Assembly: GCF_022138605.1 (NCBI RefSeq)
Contig: NZ_JACBFS010000006.1
Location: 62,001-126,000, forward strand
Source of the DNA: Xanthobacter sp. NM-25
GTDB taxonomy: Bacteria > Pseudomonadota > Alphaproteobacteria > Rhizobiales > Xanthobacteraceae
Reading direction: 5' to 3'
Length of the DNA: 64,000 bases
In this document: piece after piece, positions 42,912 through 50,699 of the stretch
How the letters are laid out: every line of letters begins with the position of its first letter
Position numbering within the stretch: the first letter of the stretch is position 1
Program-made: the position numbers and the translations under genes
The notes under the pieces: generated by a model
Database searches by the model: none
Told to the model about the DNA's origin: nothing
Seen by the model: the letters and a program-made list of their open reading frames with translations, nothing else

Positions 42912-44966
42912 TCACACACCAAGACCTCGTGTTTTGCCGAGCTGCCACGACACCGATCCGCCCTGCACGACGCCCATAACCTCACGGCCGAGCTGGCGGT
43001 CGATAACAGGCCGCCACGGGACAAGGGTAAATTCATGGGATTGCTCGACCACGGCGAACTTGCCGCTCGATAGCTGCACGGTGCCGGTGAACTTGCCGCG
43101 CACGTTCTCGCCGTCCGTGGCAGCGCGGAACGGCAGCCCCTTGCTCTCGACCATCTCCGCGCCGACGCGGGCAACCTCGCGCTCGCGCAGGGTGGCGAGA
43201 AGGTTGCGCCGATAGAAAATGCGGCCGTTCCGCGCTCGGGTGGCATCGCCCTGTTCGATATGATGCTCGCGCCGCTGGTCCATGGCGTCGCGCACCTGCT
43301 GGCCGAAGCCGGTCGGGGCAAGGTCGGCCGTCTCGCCATGGATCAGCCGCCGGTCCAGCCAGGTCGCGCCGTCCGATCCGATCTGCCTGTCCAGATTGAC
43401 GGGAGATAGGACGCGAACGCTGGCCTGCCGGTCTCGGCCGGCATCGTAGTCGGCCGCTCGGCTGACCAGATCATCGGGGATGCGCCATTGGTCGGCGTCG
43501 ATGCGTTCTACGATCCCGGCCCGGCGCAGCGCCTCCAGCCGGCGCACATGGGCATCGACATAGCCCTCATAGTCGCCGCCCGGAACGCGACCCTCGAACT
43601 TCGCCTGCTCCAGATGGCGACTCGGCCGATAGATGCCGTCCTCGGCGATGGCCGTGATGGTGCGGTCGGACGGCCGGGCCGTCGCCTCGGCCGGGCCGAT
43701 CTCGATGGTGCTGCCTATGCGGGCGTCCTCCAGCCGCTCGGGCGCGATGCCGGCGATGTGGTGGGTGCGGCCGTCGATCCCGTCCACCACAACGGTCAGG
43801 CTCTCCCCCAGCTCGTCGGACAGGTGCTTGTCCACGACGCGGCCGACAACGGGCGTCTCGGGCGATCCATCATGGATTTGGAAGCTCATGGGATCGCGTT
43901 CGCCGCCTTGCGGGCCGAGCGCCCTCTGCATGGTGCGGATAATGTCGCCGCGCTCACCTAGCTCGCGCAGGGCCGGCTCCATGTCCTTGCTCAATTCCCA
44001 AACGCCGGGCGCGTGCTCGGTCGCCAGCCCCATCTTCTCTAGTTTGGAAAGACGACGCAGGCGCAGCGTCCGCTCAAACTGCCGCTTCGGTTCGGCCGGT
44101 TCATGGCGCAGGTCGAGGAAACGGGCATCGGCTTCCTCAGCCATGGCGCGGTCGATCCGGGTGAAACGGTCTTGGTCAATTTCGGCCGACAGCTTGCGGG
44201 TCTGCTCGATCTCCGTCACGGGACCGAGTTCCAGACTTGCAAGCTCGCTGGCGCGCTCGCGCAGGCCGGCGGAAAGGTAGTCGCCATTGATGACTAGATC
44301 CCCGCCGGTATCGTCGCGGCCGTTGACGACGATATGCACATGGGGATGGCCGGTGTTGTAGTGGTTGACGGCGACCCAATCGAGTTTCGTGCCGAGGTCC
44401 GCTTCCACCTGTTTCATGAAATCGCGGGTGTAGGCTGTCAGGTCCGACAGCTCCGCGCCGTCCTCGGGCGAGACGATGAACCTGAATTGGTGGCGGTCGT
44501 CCTTGCCGCGATCAAGGAAGGCGTCGCCATCGGCGCAGTCCTCGGTCGCAGAATAGAGCCGGCCCCGCTCGCCATCGCGTGACGTGCCGTCGCGCTGGAC
44601 ATAGCGCAGATGCGCGCGGGCGCGTCCGCCCTTCCACGCGGCCCGAACGCTGCGCTGCTTGACGATCACACGGCGGCTGCCCTGCTGGCGATGATGCCAG
44701 TTGCCGGATATGTTCCGGGCGCGCACGAAGCTCGCGCCCCGGCCGCGCTTCACGCCCTTGCCGCTGGCAACCATGGCGCGGGACCGCCCCGGCGATGACG
44801 GGCGCGCGGATGACGGCATGGAAGGATCGCGTGAGGCTGCTGCCTGATGCTGGCGGGTGATCTTCCTGACCTGCGTGAAAAAGCTCTTGGTCTTGCCGGC
44901 CTTCGGCGTGTCGGATCGGATGCGGCCGGGCTTCGGACGGAAGCGGTTTTCGTCGTCGGCGCTCAA
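42912..44966 (-). CDS. rlxS: Relaxase (VirD2-like with DUF3363)
   Basis: About 684 residues. The nuclease domain contains the three-histidine motif GHPHVHIVVNG and an upstream region ARAHLRYVQRDGTSRDGERGRLY. The C-terminal half is DUF3363-like. This layout matches alphaproteobacterial relaxases such as RlxS. I choose the TTG at 44966 (TTG-AGC-GCC, SADDENRFRPKPGRI) rather than the ATG at 45005: it has GGAG eight bases upstream and overlaps the previous stop as TTGA. It nicks oriT and pilots the strand through TraG and Trb. The gene symbol is by analogy. Confidence 0.88.
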   Translation of the reverse strand: MSADDENRFRPKPGRIRSDTPKAGKTKSFFTQVRKITRQHQAAASRDPSMPSSARPSSPGRSRAMVASGKGVKRGRGASFVRARNISGNWHHRQQGSRRVIVKQRSVRAAWKGGRARAHLRYVQRDGTSRDGERGRLYSATEDCADGDAFLDRGKDDRHQFRFIVSPEDGAELSDLTAYTRDFMKQVEADLGTKLDWVAVNHYNTGHPHVHIVVNGRDDTGGDLVINGDYLSAGLRERASELASLELGPVTEIEQTRKLSAEIDQDRFTRIDRAMAEEADARFLDLRHEPAEPKRQFERTLRLRRLSKLEKMGLATEHAPGVWELSKDMEPALRELGERGDIIRTMQRALGPQGGERDPMSFQIHDGSPETPVVGRVVDKHLSDELGESLTVVVDGIDGRTHHIAGIAPERLEDARIGSTIEIGPAEATARPSDRTITAIAEDGIYRPSRHLEQAKFEGRVPGGDYEGYVDAHVRRLEALRRAGIVERIDADQWRIPDDLVSRAADYDAGRDRQASVRVLSPVNLDRQIGSDGATWLDRRLIHGETADLAPTGFGQQVRDAMDQRREHHIEQGDATRARNGRIFYRRNLLATLREREVARVGAEMVESKGLPFRAATDGENVRGKFTGTVQLSSGKFAVVEQSHEFTLVPWRPVIDRQLGREVMGVVQGGSVSWQLGKTRGLGV

Positions 44967-45148
44967 GGGCGCGACTCCAGCCCAAACCGCCGGAAAACGG
45001 CCCATCTGCGCCTATGGTGCCGCTCGAAACCCAGCCAAGCTAGGGCTTTGCGCAAAATCGCGGCACGCGGCCCCTCAAAACCATGGTGCCGGAACCGGCC
45101 ACCTAACCAGTGTGCAGACAACAATAATTTCCAGAAGCGGCCCGACAT
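44963..45148 (-). CDS. Small basic protein coupled to the relaxase
   Basis: A 61-residue, strongly basic protein (MSGRFWKLLLSAHWLGGRF...HHRRRWAVFRRFGLESRP) rich in tryptophan, histidine and arginine. Its TGA overlaps the proposed TTG start of the relaxase by 4 bp, and an AGAAGACGG stretch precedes the ATG. A short DNA-binding accessory for the relaxosome would fit, but that is speculation. Confidence 0.5.
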   Translation of the reverse strand: MSGRFWKLLLSAHWLGGRFRHHGFEGPRAAILRKALAWLGFERHHRRRWAVFRRFGLESRP

Positions 45149-45279
45149 GGTGCCGTCTTCTTTAATCTTGCCCTCCGCCCTTTCTGCCTTTTCTGCCCCT
45201 CCTGCCGGGAATCCAGCCGGGCAAAAACGTGCCTGACTGGATGCTGAAACCAGCGTTGCCGAGCGCAGGAACGCCGCCC

Positions 45280-46212
45280 TCATGGCGTTTCCTCGTCGCT
45301 GGCGCTCGCCACGAAAATGCTGCCGTCCTGCGACTCCGCACGGGCGGGATCGCGCGCCGGGACGGCAGCGCGAGCGTCGCCTGATTGCACCTCGGACGGC
45401 GGCGCGGCGACAGCCCGCGTGTCGGCCGGACGCATAACGAACAGCGGTGCCTCGCGCCAGTCGGGCGGCGGTGCCGGTGGTTGCAACGGCGCATCCGATG
45501 GGGCCGCGCCGCCAAGGTTCGGGGCGAGCGCGGCGACATAGGCGCGCGTCTCGGCGGGAAGCGGTCGGCCCGTCGCGCGGTGCTCGTCGTAGCGGCCGGG
45601 ACCGGCATTGTAGGCCGCCAGCATCGCCGCGACATTGCCATAACGGTCGAACATTTCGCGCAGGTAGGCGGTGCCGGCGAGGATGTTGTCGCGTGGGTCG
45701 TAGGGATCGCGGCCGAGGCCATGGCGGACGCGCAGGCCCGCCCATGTGTCGGGCATCACCTGCATCAATCCCATTGCTCCGGCCATTGAGACCGCGCGCA
45801 CATCGCCCGTACTCTCGGCGCGCAGCACGGCGCGAATCCAGTGCTCGGGGATGCCGAAACGCTGCGACGCCTCGGCGATGTGGGCCGCATAAGGATGGGT
45901 AGCGGCCGGGCGCTCGACCGACGCGGATTGCGCGACAGCGACGCCCGATCCGGCGCAGACGGAAAGCGCGCCGGCCAATATCAGGACGGCAAAATGTCGT
46001 GCAGCCCTGTCTCCGCTTCGACACCAGCCTGCCAGCGTGCTCGCTGCGGTCAAGGGCGAGGCGCAAGCGCCGGCCGATGGCCGCCCCTGACCTTCGCTGC
46101 GCGCGCCGGCAGGCTGGTGGCCGAGCGGGACGGAGGGATGAGACGGCTTTTCCGCGAACAAAGGGATGACGATCTTGGACCGGATAGCGGGCCGGACGCG
46201 CGCGGCCATCAT
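45280..46212 (-). CDS. Lytic transglycosylase of the transfer apparatus
   Basis: A 310-residue protein. The SLT domain is clear: HWIRAVLRAESTGDVRAVSMAGAMGLMQVMPDTW (catalytic Glu in RAES) and AAMLAAYNAGPGRYDEH. It opens gaps in peptidoglycan for the mating pore. The ATG at 46212 overlaps the DUF736 stop as ATGA. It gives an unusually long basic N-terminus before the signal-like helix (FAVLILAGALSVCAGSGVAVAQ), so an internal start is also possible. The C-terminal tail is proline/alanine-rich. Confidence 0.88.
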   Translation of the reverse strand: MMAARVRPAIRSKIVIPLFAEKPSHPSVPLGHQPAGARSEGQGRPSAGACASPLTAASTLAGWCRSGDRAARHFAVLILAGALSVCAGSGVAVAQSASVERPAATHPYAAHIAEASQRFGIPEHWIRAVLRAESTGDVRAVSMAGAMGLMQVMPDTWAGLRVRHGLGRDPYDPRDNILAGTAYLREMFDRYGNVAAMLAAYNAGPGRYDEHRATGRPLPAETRAYVAALAPNLGGAAPSDAPLQPPAPPPDWREAPLFVMRPADTRAVAAPPSEVQSGDARAAVPARDPARAESQDGSIFVASASDEETP

Positions 46213-46544
46213 TCCTCGTCCTCGACTTTCCGGGGGTGCTTCCAACGCAGCGTCCAGACCGAAGGATCGTCGTTGGACTGGAACAGTTTGGCCCGGATCG
46301 GGAACGGGAAGATTGGTCCCTCCAATCGCATCGACACGAACTCGCCGGCATTTTCGCTGGAGTCTTTCCATGCGGGTCCGGCGTCCGGGCCGTCCTCGCT
46401 ATCGAGGCGCACGCGATAGTCGGGCGCGTTTTTCACGTCGCTCGGCTTGGCCGGGACGATGAACAGCTTTTCGTGGAGGCCGAACGAATGAAGCTCTCCG
46501 GCATAGCCGGTTTCGGTGCGGGTGAAGGTGCCTATCTCTGCCAT
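46209..46544 (-). CDS. DUF736 family protein
   Basis: A 111-residue protein (MAEIGTFTRTETGYAGELHSFGLHEKLFIVPAKPSD...KNAPDYRV...GPAWKDSSENAGEFVSMRLEGP), the unmistakable DUF736 pattern found in nearly every alphaproteobacterial conjugative element. It is a beta-rich, single-domain protein of unknown function. It is coupled to the transglycosylase by ATGA. Confidence 0.93.
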   Translation of the reverse strand: MAEIGTFTRTETGYAGELHSFGLHEKLFIVPAKPSDVKNAPDYRVRLDSEDGPDAGPAWKDSSENAGEFVSMRLEGPIFPFPIRAKLFQSNDDPSVWTLRWKHPRKVEDEE

Positions 46545-46579
46545 GGAAATCTCCTGTGATTGGCTTTCGGGGGATGGTT

Positions 46580-47125
46580 TCAGTGTGTCGGCGCGCGCCA
46601 CTCGTAGCGGCCGACGCCTTCCTCATCGGTCCAGAGCGGGACCGCTCGGCCGATGACGGAAGCTGCGGGGATGGGTCCGAAATAACGGCCGTCGAGGCTG
46701 TCGCTGACCTCCCAATTCATGAGGAAAAGCTGATTGTCGCCGACGACGCGGCAGCCCTGCCAGACGGGCAGATCGCGGCCGAGGCTGTCGCGCTCCAGCG
46801 CCTCGCCCATCTCGATCCCATTCACCGTGATCGTGGATCGCAAGCGGCAAACCCGCTGTCCCGGCAAGCCGAGCACGCGCTTCAAGAGCGGGACGCCTCG
46901 CGCGATATAGCCGCGCTCGACCATGAAGCTGGCGAGCGGTTCGGGCGGCATGAGGACGACCAGCTCGGGCACGTCGAGCGCGTCGGCCGGCTCGACCGTG
47001 TAGAAGCCGACCGGCGCGCTGGCCGTGGCGTTCCAGATGAGTTTTGCGGGCCAATCGACGGCGCTGGTGGCGACGATGCCGATGACTGACAGCGCCGCCA
47101 CCGTAAGGATGCGGCGGCGCGTCAT
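46580..47125 (-). CDS. traF: Conjugative signal peptidase TraF (S26 family)
   Basis: A 181-residue protein with one N-terminal membrane helix (ILTVAALSVIGIVATSAV). The S26 catalytic serine is in TASAPVGFY (Ser37 region) and the general-base lysine in LLKRVLGLPGQRV (about Lys82), followed by the PFAM box VVGDNQLFLMNW...D...YFGPIP. TraF peptidases process the TrbC pilin. It overlaps the DUF2840 gene by 4 bp. Confidence 0.93.
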   Translation of the reverse strand: MTRRRILTVAALSVIGIVATSAVDWPAKLIWNATASAPVGFYTVEPADALDVPELVVLMPPEPLASFMVERGYIARGVPLLKRVLGLPGQRVCRLRSTITVNGIEMGEALERDSLGRDLPVWQGCRVVGDNQLFLMNWEVSDSLDGRYFGPIPAASVIGRAVPLWTDEEGVGRYEWRAPTH

Positions 47126-47640
47126 GGGTCGATCCTTCGGCGATGAAGCCACGCAGCATGTCGCTCGGGGGTGTAGGCGTGTGGCTCCAGATTGGCGGTC
47201 AAACGGTTGTGGACGTGCCGCCAGTGCTCCGGCGAGGCGTCGGCCGGATCGAGGCCGAGCGATTCCACGGCGTCGATGGCGGCAAGCGCGCGCTGCACCT
47301 TCGGCCAGCCGTCGAGGCGCAACAGGATTTCGCCGCCGGGGCGCACGAACGGCAATGTCTGGAACGGCTCGCCCCTGCCGATGGCCCGCACAATGTCGAT
47401 GCGGGAAACGACAGTGCCATGGTTGCCGCTCGCCCATCGGACGAAGGCGAAGACGCTGCCGGGCGCGAAGCCGACGACGCTTCGGCGGCGGTCGATGATC
47501 TGTTCGTAGCTCTTGCGGCCGAACCTTATCCAATGCTCGACCTTGCGTTTCTCGAAGGTCAGCTCGACCAATGTTGTGAAGGGCGCAGGCCCGTCCGGCA
47601 GCGGACGGCCGTGCGCGCTGCGATGGGCGCGACGGGTCAT
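47122..47640 (-). CDS. DUF2840 family protein
   Basis: A 172-residue protein with the family core: TTLVELTFEKRKVEHWIRFGRKSYEQIIDRRRSVVGFAPGSVFAFVRWASGNHGTV, then FVRPGGEILLRLDGWPKVQR. DUF2840 proteins occur next to TraF in alphaproteobacterial elements; the function is unknown. ATGA coupling to traF suggests a shared role in transfer. Confidence 0.88.
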   Translation of the reverse strand: MTRRAHRSAHGRPLPDGPAPFTTLVELTFEKRKVEHWIRFGRKSYEQIIDRRRSVVGFAPGSVFAFVRWASGNHGTVVSRIDIVRAIGRGEPFQTLPFVRPGGEILLRLDGWPKVQRALAAIDAVESLGLDPADASPEHWRHVHNRLTANLEPHAYTPERHAAWLHRRRIDP

Positions 47641-47701
47641 TGGTCGTCTCCGGCGATGTGCTGGTGGGAGTTGCGCGCGTGCGCTGCGTCAACGGCGGGC
47701 G

Positions 47702-48778
47702 TCATGGCTCGCCCCTTCGGGCAGAACCGGCACCACGCTTCGCCTGCGCGCGCGTCAAAGAAAAAGAGTTAGATTCTCTGTTAGATAAGTTAGCGGTCGG
47801 ATTCCGCGTTTCAGGCCAAAGCGTTAGCTGCGGTTCGTGCGCCTGATGTGCCGATAGTGTTGCGCCTGATGTGCCGATACCCCGTGCGCCTGATGTGCCG
47901 ATGGCATTAACAGGGTTATCAACAGTGCCTGCTGATAAGTTTTCGGGGCGGATGCGCAGCAGCTCGCGGCCGTTTTCCCGCTCGATCTGGAGCAGGTAGC
48001 CGGGGAGTTGCTGGCGGGCCGCGATCCGGCGCAGGTCGAGCGCGAAGTCGGACGGCCGGGCGAGGCTGCCGGATTTCTGGTGAAGGTGCGCAACCTCGAA
48101 AATCCAGCCGTGGCGCTGGTGCCCGGCGTGTTTTCGGGCGACGCGGTAAAGCCATCGCTCGATGCCGCCAGTCAGCCGGAAATAGGCCGGGTCGATGGTC
48201 AGGACCAGCGAGCGGTCGATGACGCTATTGTAGAACCATTCGGGCAGGACGAACTCCATGCCCTCGATGCGGCCGGCGCGCGTCGTCATTTCTTCCCACT
48301 CGTTGATCCATGAGAATTGCCGGCGACGCCAATGCGGGCCGTTGCGAATGGTTGTGGCGATGACGGTCGATTGCAGCCGCGCCAGCGCGGCTTTCAGAAG
48401 CCGGTATTGGTGATTGCCGGTCGGGCGTCCGATGGCGCGCAACAGGTGGTAGGGCGTGAAGCGGACGAAGCGCGAAGTCGTGAGGCCGTTGTTCTCGGCC
48501 GCGACGATCTGCGAGGCTGCCCATATGAGCACATCGGCATCCCATATCGTCGCCATGCCGTGCTCGGGTATCCCGAACACCTGCACCTCTATGTCGGCGG
48601 CCTTGTAGAGAATCGGCTTGGTGCGCGGGGTCTTCGCCAGCGAGAAGAACGGCCGTTCCATCAAGTCGCGCTGGTCGCGCGGCGGCGCATCGCCCGTTGC
48701 GACCACGAAGGGGTCTAGGCGGCTGCGCTCGCTGTCGTCGCTCGGCGGCGCGGGGGCGTGATCGTCCTCGCGCAGCAT
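47702..48778 (-). CDS. repA: RepA-type replication initiator of the element
   Basis: A 358-residue protein of the 'replication initiator protein A' family: RPFFSLAKTPRTKPILYKAADIEVQVFGIPEHGMATIWDADVLIWAASQI, then RLTGGIERWLYRVARKHAG, the winged-helix pattern of these initiators. The ATG follows the HTH stop directly. The C-terminal 70 residues are non-conserved and overlie three 18-bp DNA repeats that are probably its binding sites. Many conjugative elements replicate transiently after excision, and this gene would serve that. Confidence 0.88.
   Translation of the reverse strand: MLREDDHAPAPPSDDSERSRLDPFVVATGDAPPRDQRDLMERPFFSLAKTPRTKPILYKAADIEVQVFGIPEHGMATIWDADVLIWAASQIVAAENNGLTTSRFVRFTPYHLLRAIGRPTGNHQYRLLKAALARLQSTVIATTIRNGPHWRRRQFSWINEWEEMTTRAGRIEGMEFVLPEWFYNSVIDRSLVLTIDPAYFRLTGGIERWLYRVARKHAGHQRHGWIFEVAHLHQKSGSLARPSDFALDLRRIAARQQLPGYLLQIERENGRELLRIRPENLSAGTVDNPVNAIGTSGARGIGTSGATLSAHQAHEPQLTLWPETRNPTANLSNRESNSFSLTRAQAKRGAGSARRGEP
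47838..47902. repeat. Three iterons inside the 3' end of repA
   Basis: TGCGCCTGATGTGCCGAT occurs exactly at 47838-47855, 47861-47878 and 47885-47902. Start-to-start distances are 23 and 24 bp. Because 23 is not a multiple of three, the copies are read in different frames, so the conservation is of DNA, not of peptide. This is typical of initiator-binding sites. Confidence 0.75.
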
Positions 48779-49048
48779 CTAGCACTCGTCCCGTTCTTCG
48801 GGCGTGAGTGGACGCGCGGGAAACACCGTGCCGGCGGTCTTGTCGCGGGTGGATTTGCGTTCACCCGCCGCGCTCCAGTCCTCCAGATCGCGGACGGTGT
48901 AGAGGACGCGACCGCCGACCTTGCGATAGGTCGGGCCGGTGCCGTAGGTGCGATGTTTCTCAAGGGTGCGGATGGATATGCCGAGGAATCGCGCGGCTTC
49001 CTTGGTGCGCAACAGGCGCGGCGGCAGGCCCGCAAGCGGGTTTGGCAT
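48779..49048 (-). CDS. Excisionase-like HTH protein (RdfS/AlpA type)
   Basis: An 89-residue protein: LLRTKEAARFLGISIRTLEKHRTYGTGPTYRKVGGRVLYTVRDLEDWSAAGER, a MerR/AlpA winged HTH with the wing K-V-G-G-R-V-L-Y. In the Mesorhizobium symbiosis element the recombination-directionality factor RdfS is a similar small HTH at the head of the traF-relaxase operon, and this gene holds that position here (repA, DUF2840, traF and others follow). The strong ribosome site GGAGGTGATCC precedes the ATG. Directionality control of a serine recombinase by it would be unusual, so it may mainly regulate transcription. Confidence 0.8.
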   Translation of the reverse strand: MPNPLAGLPPRLLRTKEAARFLGISIRTLEKHRTYGTGPTYRKVGGRVLYTVRDLEDWSAAGERKSTRDKTAGTVFPARPLTPEERDEC

Positions 49049-49097
49049 GGATCACCTCCAGTCGGGATTGGGCTGCCGGAGGGCGGCAGCGGACTGT

Positions 49098-49167
49098 GGC
49101 GAACCATGGCGAGGGATCGGCGGCGCGTAGCGTGCCGCATTTGCGCCTATGCGCTGGCGGCACCCCC
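49098..49167 (-). promoter_or_regulatory. Shared regulatory element, copy B (upstream of the RdfS-like gene)
   Basis: Near-identical to 28010-28078. GTGCCGC at 49132-49138 is inverted as GCGGCAC at 49157-49163, with the same 18-base spacing. It begins about 50 bp before the HTH start codon. The rest of 49168-49509 holds a short CACCCC/GGGGTG hairpin (49161-49177) and no gene. Confidence 0.6.
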
Positions 49168-49509
49168 CTTTGGGGTGCTGCGCGCCGATAGGTGAGGGAT
49201 TTCAGCGGCTCGTTGCCTGTTGCGCCGAATAGGCAAAGACATTCGCGCGCGGTTCAGCTAAGAACGTGGGTAGAGCAGACGCGCTGCTCCGGGGCGTCGA
49301 AACCCCTCACGAATGGCTGGTGCTGGCCAGAACTGCACCAACTCCTTGACCTATGGTCGGGGAGCCTGTGGCGTATACAACAGGCTTTCCGAGCTAAAGG
49401 CCATGGGGCCGTTTCGTGACGGTTTCGAACTCCCCGATCACCAAGAGTCAGAGAGAATCGTTTGCGGGGGCGCACCGCAGACAGTCTCTCTTGGATGTGG
49501 GGAACGGCT

Positions 49510-49797
49510 ATGCGGGTTCACGTCGAACTCGATCCCGATGTGGATGACGAAGCGCCGACCGGCGACATCATAACCGTGTATGACGAGCGGCATTACGTCA
49601 CCTATCTGCGGTTGCTGGATGCGAAGGCCGAGGGCGCAGACTGGAATGAAGTCGCCCGGATCGTGCTGCACCGCGATCCGGCTGCCGAGGAACTTCGGAC
49701 CTATCGTTGCTGGCAAAGCCATCTCGAACGCGCGCAATGGCTTTCGCGTGAAGGCTATCGAAAGATTCTGGAACAGGCAGCAGCAAACAAGGCGTGA
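49510..49797 (+). CDS. Single-domain DUF2285 protein (QseM-like)
   Basis: A 95-residue protein: VYDERHYVTYLRLLDAKAEGADWNEVARIVLHRDPAAEELRTYRCWQSHLERAQWLSREGYRKIL, the DUF2285 pattern. DUF2285 is reported to be a variant HTH domain. In ICEMlSymR7A the small DUF2285 protein QseM is an antiactivator that binds TraR and FseA. The ATG has GGGGA eight bases upstream. It lies on the strand opposite the FseA-like gene 0.9 kb away, so a QseM-like antagonism is plausible. Confidence 0.75.
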   Translation: MRVHVELDPDVDDEAPTGDIITVYDERHYVTYLRLLDAKAEGADWNEVARIVLHRDPAAEELRTYRCWQSHLERAQWLSREGYRKILEQAAANKA

Positions 49798-49905
49798 AAA
49801 TTAGCGGGCTGCAAGCTGGCTTCCAGCCGGCTTTCTGTTGCGGATTTTAGAGCCGCTAAGAACATCAACCCCCATCTTCCTAGTCATGAGAAAGGATTTT
49901 CTAAG

Positions 49906-50652
49906 TTGGATATTCCTCGGATTTTTAACATCACCGAAAGTGCACACCGTATCCATAATCCGTTTACAGCCGACAAGTTCGCCACTCTTGGCGCAGCGTT
50001 GCGTTTGGAACCAGCAACCCATGTTCTGGACCTCGGTAGCGGTTCGGGCGAGATGCTGTGCACTTGGGCACGCGACTATAGGATTAGCGGCACAGGTATC
50101 GACATGAGCCAGTTGTTCACCGAGCAAGCGAAACTGCGTGCCGCAGAACTCGGGGTCGCCGATCAGGTGGAGTTCATTCACGATGACGCTACCGGCTATG
50201 TTGCTGACGAAAAGGCCGGAGTGGCGGCCTGCGTCGGTGCTACGTGGATCGGTGGGGGAGTCGCCGGCACCATTGAACTTCTGGCCAAGAGCCTCCACCC
50301 CGGAGGGATTATCCTCATTGGCGAGCCGTATTGGCTGCGGTTGCCGCCGACGGAGGAAATTGCAAAGGGATGCGGTGCCAGTGCGATCACCGATTTTCTG
50401 ACGCTTCCCGAGCTTGTCGCGTCTTTTGATGGCTTGGACTATGACGTTGTGGAAATGGTTCTGGCAAATCAGGATGGCTGGGACAGGTATGAGGCGGCCA
50501 AGTGGCTAACCATGCGTCGATGGCTGGAAGCAAATCCCGAGGACGACTTCGCGAAAGACGTTCGAGCCCGGCTGACGTCCGAACCCAAACGCTATACTGC
50601 CTACACGCGCGAATACCTCGGCTGGGGCGTGTTCGCGCTGATGGCTCGGTGA
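49906..50652 (+). CDS. Class I SAM-dependent methyltransferase
   Basis: A 248-residue protein. The SAM-binding motif I is VLDLGSGSGEML, followed by GTGIDMSQLF (motif II acid) and EFIHDDATGY. It starts at a TTG (MDIPRIFNITESAHRIHNPFT) with AAAGGA upstream. No DNA-methylase catalytic motif (NPPY/PC) is present, so a small-molecule substrate is likelier. The family is widespread as an accessory gene. It sits between the DUF2285 gene and the convergent FseA-like gene without evident link to transfer. Confidence 0.85.
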   Translation: MDIPRIFNITESAHRIHNPFTADKFATLGAALRLEPATHVLDLGSGSGEMLCTWARDYRISGTGIDMSQLFTEQAKLRAAELGVADQVEFIHDDATGYVADEKAGVAACVGATWIGGGVAGTIELLAKSLHPGGIILIGEPYWLRLPPTEEIAKGCGASAITDFLTLPELVASFDGLDYDVVEMVLANQDGWDRYEAAKWLTMRRWLEANPEDDFAKDVRARLTSEPKRYTAYTREYLGWGVFALMAR

Positions 50653-50699
50653 TGCCCAGCATTGCGGCGTAATGTAAACAGATGCCGCTGGGCCGACCA

